From NCBI RefSeq assembly GCF_002407245.1, contig NZ_CP010681.1:1612001-1676000 (forward strand): a stretch of DNA of 64,000 nt. The letters run 5' to 3'. Source of the DNA: Phaeobacter piscinae (GTDB taxonomy: Bacteria > Pseudomonadota > Alphaproteobacteria > Rhodobacterales > Rhodobacteraceae). The position numbers and the translations under genes were made by a program. Below, in pieces: positions 18,505 to 27,636 of the stretch; the first letter of the stretch is position 1, and each line of letters begins with the position of its first letter. The notes below the pieces were generated by a model. That model was not told where the DNA came from. It worked only from the letters and a program-made list of their open reading frames with translations, and did not search any database.

Positions 18505-19563
18505 ATGGCGAATTTCGCAACAGAAACGGAGCGGCGGCCTTGGCTGCCCCTCCCCCCTTGGGCGCGCGGCACGCTGGTGACGCTGTCGTCCATCGCGGTC
18601 ACGATGCTGGGCCTCTTGTTTGTGACCTTCCTGATCGGTCGGGTGATGCCCATCGATCCGGTGCTGGCCATCGTCGGCGAGCGCGCCACCGAGGAGCAGT
18701 ATAATGCCGTCTACCGTGAGCTGGGTCTTGATCGCTCGCTTGCGGTGCAGTTTTTCTACTATGTCACCGATGTCCTGCGGGGCGATTTCGGAACCTCGCT
18801 GCTGACGGCGCGGGATGTCTCGACCGATATTGCGCGCGTGTTTCCGGCGACGTTTGAACTGGCCACTATCGGCATCCTCTTTGGCTGCATACTTGGCGTG
18901 CCACTGGGGGTCATCGCTGCGGTGCGTCGCGGCAGCTGGATTGACCAGATTGCCCGCGTCATCGCGCTGGTTGGCTATTCCATGCCCATCTTCTGGCTGG
19001 GCCTGATGGGGTTGTTGCTGTTTTACGGAATTCTGGGTTGGGTTGGCGGACCAGGCCGGCAGGGGATCTTCTACGAGGACATGATCCCCTCTGTCACAGG
19101 GATGATCCTGATCGACTCGCTGATTGCCGGGGATTGGGGGGCCTTTCGCGATGCGTTTTCACATATCGTGCTGCCCGCCTCTCTGCTTGGATACTACAGT
19201 CTTGCCTATATCAGCCGCATGACACGGTCGTTCATGCTGGAACAACTCTCCGCAGAATATGTCACCACGGCCCGCGTGAAAGGCATGAGCGAGTGGGCGG
19301 TGATCTGGACCCATGCGTTCCGCAACATCCGCGTCCAGTTGATCACTGTGATCGCGCTGAGCTATGCCAACCTGCTTGAGGGATCGGTCCTGACCGAGAT
19401 TATCTTTTCCTGGCCGGGAATTGGCAGCTATATCACCACCGCTCTGCTGTCGGCGGATATGAATGCGGTGCTGGGCGGCACAGTTGTTGTTGGTCTGGTG
19501 TTCATCTGCCTCAACATCTTCTCCGACCTTCTCTACAAAGTTTTTGATCCGAGGTCGAAATGA
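18505..19563 (+). CDS. ABC transporter permease (DppB type)
   Basis: This 352-residue inner-membrane subunit has about six hydrophobic helices and the binding-protein-dependent permease (EAA) loop near residues 245-270 (EYVTTARVKGMSEWAVIWTHAFRN). DppB-type sequence DPVLAIVGERATEEQYNAVYRELGLDRSL occurs in the first periplasmic segment. The start lies one base after the stop of the binding-protein gene, and its stop overlaps the next permease by 4 bases. It forms the channel with the DppC-like subunit. Confidence 0.94.
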   Translation: MANFATETERRPWLPLPPWARGTLVTLSSIAVTMLGLLFVTFLIGRVMPIDPVLAIVGERATEEQYNAVYRELGLDRSLAVQFFYYVTDVLRGDFGTSLLTARDVSTDIARVFPATFELATIGILFGCILGVPLGVIAAVRRGSWIDQIARVIALVGYSMPIFWLGLMGLLLFYGILGWVGGPGRQGIFYEDMIPSVTGMILIDSLIAGDWGAFRDAFSHIVLPASLLGYYSLAYISRMTRSFMLEQLSAEYVTTARVKGMSEWAVIWTHAFRNIRVQLITVIALSYANLLEGSVLTEIIFSWPGIGSYITTALLSADMNAVLGGTVVVGLVFICLNIFSDLLYKVFDPRSK

Positions 19564-20495
19564 GCATGTCGTCGCAAACCCCGGCCCCAAAGCAGGGCCT
19601 GCGGGCCTGGCTGTTGACCGATACCCCCACATCGCGGCGTCAGGCGCGGCTGGCCGCCCTTTATCAGGGTTGGCTGTCGCTGCGTCAGAACCATATGGCG
19701 ATGGTGGGGCTTGCCATCTTGATCCTGCTGATCTCCATTGCACTGCTGGCACCGCTGTTGGCCCCCCATGACCCGTTTGTGCAGAACCTTGCCAACCGCC
19801 TGCAGCCCCTAGGCAGCGAAGGGCATATTCTGGGCACCGACTCCCTTGGCCGCGACATCCTCAGCCGCCTGATCTATGGCGCCCGCATCACGCTTTATAT
19901 CGTTGCCCTGGTGGCGCTGATTGCGCCCGTTGCCGGGCTGCTGGTGGGCACGGTTTCTGGCTATGTGGGGGGCTGGGCCGATATCATCCTGATGCGCATC
20001 ACCGATATCTTCCTCGCCTTTCCAAGGCTGGTTCTGGCGCTGGCCTTTGTTGCCGCCCTTGGCGCCGGGATAGAAAACGCGGTGCTGGCGATCTCGCTCA
20101 CCGCATGGCCACCTTATGCGCGGATGGCGCGGGCAGAGACACTGACCATCCGGTCCTCTGACTATATCAGCGCGATCCGACTGCAAGGCGCAGGTCCGCT
20201 GCGGATCATTATCAAACATATCTGGCCGCTCTGTGTGTCCTCGCTGATCGTGCGGGTGACACTGGATATGGCCGGGATCATTCTGGCCGCCGCTGGGCTA
20301 GGCTTCCTTGGCCTTGGCGCGCAACCCCCCAGCCCGGAATGGGGCGCGATGATCTCAGAGGGGCGCCGGTTTATTCTGGATCACTGGTGGGTTGCCACCA
20401 TGCCGGGTCTCGCAATCTTTGCTGTTTCGCTGGCTTTCAACCTGCTGGGTGATGGTTTGCGCGATGTTCTGGACCCGAAGGATAGCGCGTCATGA
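19560..20495 (+). CDS. ABC transporter permease (DppC type)
   Basis: This 311-residue permease has an N-terminal cytosolic tail, a first helix near residue 50, the DppC signature HILGTDSLGRDILSRLIYGAR near 95-115 and an EAA loop ending in GPLRIIIKHIWP near 220. Five or six helices are predicted by hydrophobicity. It overlaps the upstream permease and downstream ATPase genes by 4 bases each, the tight coupling expected for one transporter complex. Confidence 0.94.
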   Translation: MSMSSQTPAPKQGLRAWLLTDTPTSRRQARLAALYQGWLSLRQNHMAMVGLAILILLISIALLAPLLAPHDPFVQNLANRLQPLGSEGHILGTDSLGRDILSRLIYGARITLYIVALVALIAPVAGLLVGTVSGYVGGWADIILMRITDIFLAFPRLVLALAFVAALGAGIENAVLAISLTAWPPYARMARAETLTIRSSDYISAIRLQGAGPLRIIIKHIWPLCVSSLIVRVTLDMAGIILAAAGLGFLGLGAQPPSPEWGAMISEGRRFILDHWWVATMPGLAIFAVSLAFNLLGDGLRDVLDPKDSAS

Positions 20496-21346
20496 GTATG
20501 CTTCTGGATGTCGAAAACCTCTGGGTGCGGTTCCCCACGCGCAATGGCATCTTTGATGCGGTGCGCGGTGTGTCCTTCTCGCTCGGACGGGAACGGCTTG
20601 GGATTGTTGGCGAAAGCGGCTCGGGTAAATCCATGACTGGCCGCGCCATCCTGCAACTGATCCGCAAACCGGGGATGGTTGAGGCCGATCACATCACCCT
20701 CCACGGAGAGAACCTTCTGGCCAAATCTGAACGCGAGATGCGCAAAGTGCGCGGCGAGCAGATCTCCATGGTGATGCAGGATCCGAAATTCTCGCTCAAC
20801 CCGGTGATGACAATCGGTGATCAGCTGATCGAGGCACATCGCCTGCACGCCAAGGCCAGCAAGGCCGAGTCCCGCCAGAAAGCGCTTGAGATGCTGGAGG
20901 CGGTCTCGATCCGGGATCCCGAACGGGTGATGGGCGCCTATCCGCACGAGATGTCGGGCGGCATGGGCCAGCGCATCATGATTGCCATGATGCTGATCCC
21001 GAACCCAGAGATCCTGATTGCGGATGAACCCACTTCTGCGCTGGATGTCTCGGTGCAGGGTCAGGTGTTGTCGATCATGGACCGGTTAGTGAAGGAACGC
21101 GGCATGGGGCTGATCTTCATCAGCCATGATCTCAATCTTGTGTCCCAGTTCTGCGACCGGGTGCTGATCATGTACGCGGGCCGCATCGTCGAGGTCTGTG
21201 ACGCCAATCGCCTGCATGAGGCGCAACACCCCTATACCAAGGGGCTATTGGGCAGCCTGCCCCGGTTTGACGCGCCGCGCCCCCGGCTGGAGGTGCTGCA
21301 ACGCGATCCCGCCTGGCGTGACGCCCCCAGTGTGGAGGGACGATGA
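20492..21346 (+). CDS. ABC transporter ATP-binding protein (DppD type)
   Basis: This 284-residue ATPase has Walker [11 protein letters not shown] near residue 44, signature [15 protein letters not shown] and Walker [17 protein letters not shown]. The C-terminal part has the oligopeptide-transporter region ([17 protein letters not shown]). The signature Gly-Met-Gly-Gln form is a common DppD variant. It is usually the first of two ATPases; the second follows with a 4-base overlap. The C terminus is short compared with the roughly 330 residues usual for DppD and it lacks the usual cysteine-rich FeS-type tail. Confidence 0.93.
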   Translation: MSMLLDVENLWVRFPTRNGIFDAVRGVSFSLGRERLGIVGESGSGKSMTGRAILQLIRKPGMVEADHITLHGENLLAKSEREMRKVRGEQISMVMQDPKFSLNPVMTIGDQLIEAHRLHAKASKAESRQKALEMLEAVSIRDPERVMGAYPHEMSGGMGQRIMIAMMLIPNPEILIADEPTSALDVSVQGQVLSIMDRLVKERGMGLIFISHDLNLVSQFCDRVLIMYAGRIVEVCDANRLHEAQHPYTKGLLGSLPRFDAPRPRLEVLQRDPAWRDAPSVEGR

Positions 21347-22101
21347 TGACAACCGCGTTGGACATCAACAATCTCAACGTCTATTTCGGCGAACGCCACG
21401 CGCTGGTTCATGCCGTCAAAGCAGCCTCTCTCAGCGTTGAAACCGGCGCCAGTTTTGGGCTTGTCGGGGAGAGTGGATCAGGAAAATCCACTATCTTAAA
21501 AGCCATCACCGGATTGGCGCCGCAATGGAACGGCGAGATTTCCGTCGAGGGCGCACGGCTTGGCCCCACCCGCGACCGGGAGTTCTACAAAACCGTGCAG
21601 ATGGTGTTTCAGGATCCCTATGCCTCGCTCCATCCGCGCCAGTCGGTGGATCAGGTGCTGTCAGAAACGCTGCACCTGCACGGGTTTCGCGATATCGACG
21701 ATCGGGTCGATCAACTGTTGAAAGACGTCGGACTTGGCCCCGCCTTCCGCTTTCGTTATCCGCATCAGCTGTCGGGCGGCCAACGCCAGCGCGTCGCCAT
21801 TGCCCGCGCCTTGGCGCCACAGCCGGATATCTTGCTGCTGGATGAGCCGACCTCGGCGCTGGATGTGTCAGTTCAGGCGGAAATCCTGAACCTTCTCAGC
21901 GATTTGCGTTCCGAGCATGGGCTGACCTTTGTGATGGTTTCTCATGATCTCGCGGTGGTGGCGCATATGTGCGATCAGGCAGCCGTGATGCAGCATGGCG
22001 AGATCGTCGAGGTTCTCAGCATCGACGCGATGCGCAGCGGTGAAACACAGCATCCCTATACCCAGACGCTGCTTGAGGCCTCGGCAAACCGTGTCACCTG
22101 A
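21343..22101 (+). CDS. ABC transporter ATP-binding protein (DppF type)
   Basis: This 252-residue ATPase has Walker [11 protein letters not shown] near residue 46, the Q-loop QMVFQDPYASLHPRQSV, signature [16 protein letters not shown] and Walker [17 protein letters not shown]. The Q-loop sequence is diagnostic of the DppF/OppF branch. It closes the five-gene operon. A near-palindromic GC-rich repeat follows the stop and may end the transcript. Confidence 0.94.
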   Translation: MMTTALDINNLNVYFGERHALVHAVKAASLSVETGASFGLVGESGSGKSTILKAITGLAPQWNGEISVEGARLGPTRDREFYKTVQMVFQDPYASLHPRQSVDQVLSETLHLHGFRDIDDRVDQLLKDVGLGPAFRFRYPHQLSGGQRQRVAIARALAPQPDILLLDEPTSALDVSVQAEILNLLSDLRSEHGLTFVMVSHDLAVVAHMCDQAAVMQHGEIVEVLSIDAMRSGETQHPYTQTLLEASANRVT

Positions 22102-22103
22102 CT

Positions 22104-22168
22104 CGGTGCCGGTGCCGGTGCCGGTGTCGGCGCCTGGGCCGATACCGAGGCCGAGGCCGATGTCCGCT
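22104..22168. repeat. Short GGTGCC / GAGGCC hexamer repeats forming an imperfect inverted repeat
   Basis: After the last transporter gene, about three copies of GGTGCC are followed by a GGTGTCGGCGCC/GGCCGATACC imperfect hairpin and two to three copies of GAGGCC. The two halves are roughly reverse complements, so the RNA could fold into a long GC-rich stem. There is no T tract; it may be a Rho-independent-like end or simply slippage-prone sequence. Confidence 0.4.
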
Positions 22169-22247
22169 GGACGGCCGGGCGCCGCAGTAACCTGAGATTA
22201 AGGCCGTGATAGTAGGCTGAGTGCGCGTTTGAAGAAGGATGCGCGCC

Positions 22248-23726
22248 ATGGTGGCCACTCCGACCCCCTATTCGCTGCCCGGACCGGATCCGGGCCCCGG
22301 TTTTGCGGCCGCCTCCACGGGCGTGCTGCACGATGTGACCTACCCTCGGGTGGGCGGCCAGACCATTCAGCTGGGCGAACTCCTGGGCGCGCTCAGCCAT
22401 GCGCTCGATCTCACCGAAGGCCAGCCAAGAGGGCATTGTGTCCGCTGCTGTTGGATTGGTATGCAAGTAGCCGATTATCTGCACCTATCGCGGCAGGATC
22501 GATCGGACCTGTACTTTACGCTGTTGCTCAAAGATTTGGGATGCAGCTCAAACGCTGCGCGAATTAGCACGCTCTACCGCACAGATGATCTCTCCTTCAA
22601 ACGCAACTTCAAATTTGTCGACGATACGACCCGGAAAAAACTTGATTTCTTGCTGCAGCACACAGGTCAGGGTGATAGCGGGTTCAAGCGGCTGAAAACC
22701 GTAACTGGCGTGATCGCCCGCAGCGACAGTATTGCCACCGAGCTGATCCAGACCCGTTGTGATCGCGGGGCAAAGATTGCACGGCTGATGCGTTTTTCTG
22801 AACGGATTGCCGGTGGGATTGCCGCACTGGATGAACATTGGAATGGCGGTGGCCATCCGGCGGGGATCAGCAGGAAGGATATTCCGCTGTTTTCCCGTAT
22901 TGCGCTTATGGCGCAGGTGACAGATGTCTTCGCACTTCAGTATGGCTCTGGCGCCGCAGCGGACGAGTTGGAAAGTCGCGCAGGCAGCTGGTTTGATCCT
23001 GAGCTTGTGCCCGTCTTTACCCGAGTGATTCGCACCCCTGGTTTCTATGATACCTTGACCAGCGACAGACTAGAGACCAGCGTTTTCTCTGATCCTGCGG
23101 CACGAGCAACCTTGGGCGTCGATGACACCTATATGGACGATATTTCCTATGCTTTCTCCAAGGTGATCGACGCCAAGAGTCCCTTTACGTATGGTCACTC
23201 TGAAAGGGTGGCGCATTACACTGATATGATCTGTGAGACGCTCGGATTTGAGCTCCCTCATCGGCGATGGATGGTTCGCGCAGGGCTTCTGCATGATCTG
23301 GGCAAGCTCGGTGTCTCCAACGCGATCCTGGACAAACCTGGCCGTCTCAGCGATCAGGAAATGAAACAGATGAAACTGCATCCTGAATTTGGGTATGAGG
23401 TATTAAGGCGCATTTCTGTCTTCCAAGACATTGCTGACGTGGTGGTAGCGCACCATGAACGGTTGGATGGAAAGGGCTATCCCTACGGTCTTGGGGCTGC
23501 GGATCTGACAGTCGAAATGCGTATCCTAACCGTTGCCGATATTTTCGACGCGATGACTGCGGATCGCCCCTATCAGTCGGCCTTGCCGCTGGAGAAGGCA
23601 TTCGCCACTATGGACGAGATGCAGGGTACGGCCATCGACCCTGAGATCCACCGCGCCCTGAAAGAGGCCATAGCCGCCAGCCCATGGCCCGCCCGCGAAG
23701 CGCGGCCCTTCTCGCCCAACTACTGA
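22248..23726 (+). CDS. HD-GYP protein with degenerate N-terminal HD-GYP-like half
   Basis: This 492-residue protein has a C-terminal HD-GYP domain with intact motifs: YGHSERVAHY near 315, HDLGKLG near 349-355 and HHERLDGKGYPYG near 402-414, which fit a cyclic-di-GMP phosphodiesterase. The N-terminal half has the same order in eroded form: GHCVRC near 63, KDLG at 95-98 where HDLGK is expected, and LDEHWNGGGHPAG near 195-207. It is probably a non-catalytic sensory or dimerisation copy. The ATG at 22248 is chosen because GAAGAAGG lies nine bases upstream, while the ATG at 22239 touches that site. The protein is cytoplasmic with no membrane segment. Confidence 0.88.
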   Translation: MVATPTPYSLPGPDPGPGFAAASTGVLHDVTYPRVGGQTIQLGELLGALSHALDLTEGQPRGHCVRCCWIGMQVADYLHLSRQDRSDLYFTLLLKDLGCSSNAARISTLYRTDDLSFKRNFKFVDDTTRKKLDFLLQHTGQGDSGFKRLKTVTGVIARSDSIATELIQTRCDRGAKIARLMRFSERIAGGIAALDEHWNGGGHPAGISRKDIPLFSRIALMAQVTDVFALQYGSGAAADELESRAGSWFDPELVPVFTRVIRTPGFYDTLTSDRLETSVFSDPAARATLGVDDTYMDDISYAFSKVIDAKSPFTYGHSERVAHYTDMICETLGFELPHRRWMVRAGLLHDLGKLGVSNAILDKPGRLSDQEMKQMKLHPEFGYEVLRRISVFQDIADVVVAHHERLDGKGYPYGLGAADLTVEMRILTVADIFDAMTADRPYQSALPLEKAFATMDEMQGTAIDPEIHRALKEAIAASPWPAREARPFSPNY

Positions 23727-23897
23727 CGGCCGCGCGATTGTGCAAAAAGGTGTTCCCCCCGGGCGAACGATGACATCTTGCCCGAAATTCAATGACGTTG
23801 GCTGGCAAGCAGGCAATGTCGCCGCTTCGGTTCTTCGCACGCGGATGTCCAAAAATATGGGGCCGTGCGATACCATCGCACAGCCCCTTGAAACCCT

Positions 23898-23983
23898 TGG
23901 TACCCAAGGCCGGACTCGAACCGGCACGCCCGCAAAGGCGGGGGATTTTGAATCCCCTGCGTCTACCATTCCGCCACTTGGGC
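23898..23983 (-). tRNA. tRNA-Leu (anticodon CAA)
   Basis: Read on the minus strand the sequence starts GCCCAAGTGGCGGAATGG and folds into a cloverleaf. It has a 7-base acceptor pair, an anticodon loop TTCAAAA with anticodon CAA, a long variable arm (CGCC...GGCG) typical of class II tRNAs, a TTCGAGT T loop, discriminator A and an encoded CCA at 23898-23900. CAA decodes UUG. Confidence 0.95.
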
Positions 23984-24159
23984 CTCTGGCTTGTTCCTAC
24001 CCAAGGCGGTCGCGGAGGTCCATAGGCAAATCGCCTTCACAGGGGTGAAAAATGCACCCGTGGTCTGAGCGGGGTTTGGGGCCCGAGGGGCCATGGCGGT
24101 TGACCCGCCCGCTCCCACGTGGCACCGCTCTCATCGGATTGCCAAGGAGAACCCCGAGG

Positions 24160-24738
24160 ATGTTGCGCGCGCTGTATGACCGAACCATGGCTCTGGCCGA
24201 TCATCCTAAGGCCCTGTGGTGGCTGGCTGGCGTCGCCTTCGTCGAAAGCTCGGTTTTTCCGATCCCGCCCGATGTTCTGATGATCCCGATGATCCTCGCA
24301 CGCCCATCGCGGGCTTGGCTGATTGCGTTGGTCGCGCTGGTCGCTTCAGTCGCCGGTGGCCTGCTAGGCTACGCCATTGGCGCGTTTTTCTACGACAGTA
24401 TCGGCCAGCCGGTGCTCGCAGCCATGGGCAAAGCCGACGCGATGGCGGACTTCAACACACGGTTCAACGACTTTGGGTTCTGGGCGGTGCTGATCGCAGG
24501 CATCACCCCCTTCCCCTATAAGGTCATCACGATAATGTCAGGCTGGACCGGCATGCCGCTTGCAACCTTTGTTGCGACCTCCATTCTGGCCCGTGCGCTG
24601 CGGTTTTTCGTGGTTGCGGGGCTTTTGTGGCAATTCGGCGCGCCCATCCGCAACTTCATCGAGCGGCGTCTGGGGCTTGTCTTTACGGTGTTTGTCGTGT
24701 TGTTGTTTGGCGGATTTTTCGCACTGAAGGTCTTGTAA
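24160..24738 (+). CDS. YqaA/DedA-type SNARE-associated-domain membrane protein
   Basis: This 192-residue protein has about four to five hydrophobic helices and the VTT/DedA pattern: ESSVFPIPPDVLMIPMILARP near residue 28, then GGLLGYAIGAFFYDSIG, and FWAVLIAGITPFPYKVITIMSG, with the conserved F/P-rich re-entrant motifs. Family members act in membrane lipid transport or homeostasis. The ATG at 24160 is preceded by AAGGAG; about 36 upstream in-frame codons overlap the tRNA-Leu promoter side and are not used. Two bases separate its stop from the dsbB start, so they form an operon. Confidence 0.88.
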   Translation: MLRALYDRTMALADHPKALWWLAGVAFVESSVFPIPPDVLMIPMILARPSRAWLIALVALVASVAGGLLGYAIGAFFYDSIGQPVLAAMGKADAMADFNTRFNDFGFWAVLIAGITPFPYKVITIMSGWTGMPLATFVATSILARALRFFVVAGLLWQFGAPIRNFIERRLGLVFTVFVVLLFGGFFALKVL

Positions 24739-24740
24739 AC

Positions 24741-25211
24741 ATGAGCCGATTTCTCATCCTTATTGCCACCGCCGGTTCAGCTGCGCTGCTGCTTGGGGCC
24801 TTTGGGTTTCAGTACCTTGGTGAGATGGCACCGTGTAAGCTGTGCATCTGGCAACGGTATCCGCATGGCGCAGCTGTGGTGATCGGCATGTTAGCGCTGA
24901 TGGTGCCAATGGTGATGCTGCCCTATCTCGGTGCGCTGGCTGCGCTGACCACGGCGGCGATCGGCGCTTATCACACCGGGGTTGAGCGTGGCTGGTGGGA
25001 AGGCCCGAATTCCTGCACCTCCGGCCCGATTGGCAACCTCAGCTCCGAAGATCTGATGCAGCAGATCATGTCTGCACCGCTGGTGCGCTGTGACGACGTC
25101 CCGTGGGAGTTGTTCAGCCTCTCAATGGCCAGCTGGAATGCGATTGCATCGCTCTTTCTGGCCGTGCTCTGGGTTGCTGCGGCCAATCACATGCGCAAGA
25201 ACCGGATCTGA
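24741..25211 (+). CDS. dsbB: Disulfide bond formation protein B
   Basis: This 156-residue four-helix membrane protein carries the quinone-linked pair CKLC in APCKLCIWQRYPH near residues 31-34 and the second periplasmic pair in NSCTSG and VRCDDVPW. These are the two redox pairs that reoxidise DsbA. QRYPH near the first pair is typical of alphaproteobacterial DsbB. It lies directly after the YqaA-like gene. Confidence 0.92.
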   Translation: MSRFLILIATAGSAALLLGAFGFQYLGEMAPCKLCIWQRYPHGAAVVIGMLALMVPMVMLPYLGALAALTTAAIGAYHTGVERGWWEGPNSCTSGPIGNLSSEDLMQQIMSAPLVRCDDVPWELFSLSMASWNAIASLFLAVLWVAAANHMRKNRI

Positions 25212-25245
25212 CGCCTGCATCGGGCCGGGCCTGTCACCGCTCGGC

Positions 25246-25671
25246 TCAGCTGTCCTTTTTCGTGGCAAGAAGGAGGTTGGTTTCGCTGCTCACCACCCCT
25301 TCGAATGTGCGGATTTTGGCAAGAGCGGCATCCAGCGTCTCCAGCGTTTCGGTGCCCAGTTCCACAATCAGATCCCAGCGCCCGTTCGTGGTGTGGATCG
25401 CCCGCACTTCCGGCAGGCCCTGAAGCTGCCGCGTGATGCGGCTGGTGCCCCGTCCCTCAATGCCGATCATCATCAGACCGCGGACCGGATCGCGCAGCAC
25501 ATCCTCCTTCAGAACAACTGAAAACCCAAGGATATCCCCCTTGCTCTGCAAGCGTTCGATCCGGGCCCGCACCGTGGTCCGCGACAGGTTCAGCTGCAAC
25601 GCCAGATCCGACAGGGAGGCGCGTGCATTATGACGTAGCGCAGCAATCAGGCGCTCATCCGTTTTGTCCAA
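25246..25671 (-). CDS. Lrp/AsnC-family transcriptional regulator
   Basis: This 141-residue protein has an N-terminal winged HTH (LDKTDERLIAALRHNARASLSDLA..., recognition helix in LSRTTVRARIERLQ) and a C-terminal RAM ligand-binding domain ending in GVVSSETNLLL. The start is taken as TTG at 25671 because GGAGG lies five to six bases upstream and the usual family N terminus begins there; no ATG is available in a suitable place. It diverges from the arginase operon with a 112-base shared gap, so it is likely its arginine- or ornithine-responsive regulator. Confidence 0.88.
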   Translation of the reverse strand: MDKTDERLIAALRHNARASLSDLALQLNLSRTTVRARIERLQSKGDILGFSVVLKEDVLRDPVRGLMMIGIEGRGTSRITRQLQGLPEVRAIHTTNGRWDLIVELGTETLETLDAALAKIRTFEGVVSSETNLLLATKKDS

Positions 25672-25783
25672 TTTTACCTCCGTCTTGATGATTTGCCCTA
25701 CTATATGGGCGATTTGATCGCTGGAATCCACCTCAAATCGGAGGTTTCTAAGGGTAAGCACAGTTCGCAGAGGAGATATACGC

Positions 25784-26710
25784 GTGACATCCAAGACCTG
25801 TATTCTGATCGGCGCCCCGGTGGACAGCGGCAAGCGGCGCGCCGGATGCCTGATGGGGCCGGATGCCTATCGCACCGCCGGTCTGGGGCGCGCAATCGAA
25901 AGTCTGGGTCACAAGGTGATCGATCAGGGCAATCTGCGGCCTGCGACCCATGAACGCGATACCAACGACGGTCTGGTCTTTGCCCGCAATGAAACCATCG
26001 GCTGGACCAATCGCCTGATCCGCGCCGCCGAAGAAGCGATGACAGAGGGGCTGCCGATCTTTCTTGGTGGCGACCATTCACTGTCCCTGGGCTCGGTTGT
26101 TGGCGTGGCCAACCACGCCGCCAAAGAAGGCCGCCCGCAATTTGTGCTGTGGCTCGATGCGCATACCGATTTTCACACCCCGGCAACCTCCGACAGCGGC
26201 AACCTGCACGGCACACCAGTGGGCTATTTCACCGGGCGTCCGGATTTTGCAGGCTTTCCCGAGGTGGCCAATCCGGTCCCGCAGGAAAATGTCTGCATGA
26301 TCGGCCTGCGCTCGGTTGATACCCCGGAACGCCTCGCGCTTGAGGCCAGCGATATTCACCGTCACGACATGCGTGATATCGACGAAAATGGCATTGCCGG
26401 CCCGCTTTCTGCCTTCCTTCAGCGGGTCAAGGACGCCAATGGAATGCTGCATGTTTCGCTGGATGTTGATTTTCTGGACCCGTCTGTGGCCCCTGCGGTC
26501 GGCACCACCGTGCCCGGCGGCGCCACAGTGCGCGAGGGGCATCTGGTGTGCGAAATGCTGCATGATTCCGGGCTGATGACCTCTTTGGATCTGGTAGAGC
26601 TGAACCCGTTTCTGGATGAGCGCGGCCGCACGGCCCATCTGATGGTGGATCTCTGCGCCTCGGCCCTTGGGCGTCGTGTCTTTGACCGCCCGACACGGAG
26701 CTATCAATGA
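25784..26710 (+). CDS. rocF: Arginase
   Basis: This 308-residue ureohydrolase converts arginine to ornithine and urea. The manganese-binding motifs are all visible: GGDHSLSLGS near residue 101, LDAHTDFHTP near 124, and SLDVDFLDPSVAPAVGT near 228, with SLDLVELNP near the end. A GTG start with GAGGAG upstream opens a three-gene run with 4-base overlaps (arginase, ctlX, ocd). The first residues TCILIGAPVDSG are typical of arginase and not agmatinase. Confidence 0.94.
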   Translation: MTSKTCILIGAPVDSGKRRAGCLMGPDAYRTAGLGRAIESLGHKVIDQGNLRPATHERDTNDGLVFARNETIGWTNRLIRAAEEAMTEGLPIFLGGDHSLSLGSVVGVANHAAKEGRPQFVLWLDAHTDFHTPATSDSGNLHGTPVGYFTGRPDFAGFPEVANPVPQENVCMIGLRSVDTPERLALEASDIHRHDMRDIDENGIAGPLSAFLQRVKDANGMLHVSLDVDFLDPSVAPAVGTTVPGGATVREGHLVCEMLHDSGLMTSLDLVELNPFLDERGRTAHLMVDLCASALGRRVFDRPTRSYQ

Positions 26711-27636
26711 GCCAGCTTCAGGCCCCCGGTGCGGTGGTGATGATCCGTCCGCACCATTTTTGCTCCAACCCGGAGACGCGCGACGACAATGCGTTTCAAA
26801 CCCTTGCGGATGACACGGCGGATGTGACCTCTGCGCAGGCGCTGGCCGAATTCGACGGAGCAGTTTCGGCGCTGCGCGGTGCGGGTGTAAACGTCCATGT
26901 GTTTGACGACACTGGCACGGAAACCCCGGACAGCGTGTTTCCGAACAACTGGTTCTCGACCCATGCCGGCGGCCATGTCGCGGTCTACCCCATGTATGCG
27001 GCGAACCGGCGCAAGGAACGCCGCTGGGATGTGATTGAACTGCTAAAGCGGGATTACCGCGTTCAGGATGTGATCGACTATTCCGGGTTGGAACAGGACG
27101 GGCTGGCGCTGGAAGGTACCGGTGCCATGGTGCTCGATCATATCGGGCGCATTGCCTACACCGTGAAATCCAACCGTGCCGATCCGGTGCTGCTGGAACG
27201 TTTCTGCACCCATTTCAACTTTGAACCTATGGTGTTTGAAGCACGGGATGCGCAGGGGCGCGATGTCTATCACACCAACGTGCTGATGGGTATTGGCACG
27301 GACTATGCGCTGATCTGTCTTGATATGATCACCAATCCAACGCGTCGCGCCGAGGTTGCCGCGCGGCTGGAGGAAACCGGACGCCGGGTGATTGATCTTA
27401 CGCCCGAGCAGATTGCCGGATTTGCCGGCAACGCGCTGGAGCTGACCGGGCACAGCCGCTTGCTGGCGCTGTCGTCGCGTGCCGTCGATGTGCTGCGCCC
27501 CGACCAAATCGCTGTAATTGAGCGCAGCGCGACCCTGCTGCCGCTCTCCATTCCCACTATCGAAACCGCTGGCGGGTCGGTGCGCTGCATGCTGGCAGCC
27601 ATCCACCTCAGCCCCCGTGAAAGGACCCAGTCATGA
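26707..27636 (+). CDS. ctlX: Citrulline-hydrolase-type amidinotransferase family protein (CtlX)
   Basis: This 309-residue protein has the guanidino-modifying pentein fold: MIRPHHFCSNPETRDDNAFQ at the start, DSVFPNNWFSTH near residue 78, EGTGAMVLDH near 137, the His in DVYHTNVLMGIG near 185, and the catalytic Cys in GGSVRCMLAAIHL near 297. The motifs fit CtlX, which hydrolyses citrulline to ornithine, ammonia and CO2. Between arginase and ornithine cyclodeaminase it would feed a second source of ornithine into the same pathway. Confidence 0.88.
   Translation: MSQLQAPGAVVMIRPHHFCSNPETRDDNAFQTLADDTADVTSAQALAEFDGAVSALRGAGVNVHVFDDTGTETPDSVFPNNWFSTHAGGHVAVYPMYAANRRKERRWDVIELLKRDYRVQDVIDYSGLEQDGLALEGTGAMVLDHIGRIAYTVKSNRADPVLLERFCTHFNFEPMVFEARDAQGRDVYHTNVLMGIGTDYALICLDMITNPTRRAEVAARLEETGRRVIDLTPEQIAGFAGNALELTGHSRLLALSSRAVDVLRPDQIAVIERSATLLPLSIPTIETAGGSVRCMLAAIHLSPRERTQS

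Noticed and set aside
17370..18689. Minus-strand open frame of 439 codons
   Set aside because: It is antisense to the peptide-binding-protein gene and crosses into the permease gene.
22104..22168. CRISPR-like or satellite repeat
   Set aside because: The units are only 6 bases with few copies and no spacers; it is a local GC-rich imperfect inverted repeat.
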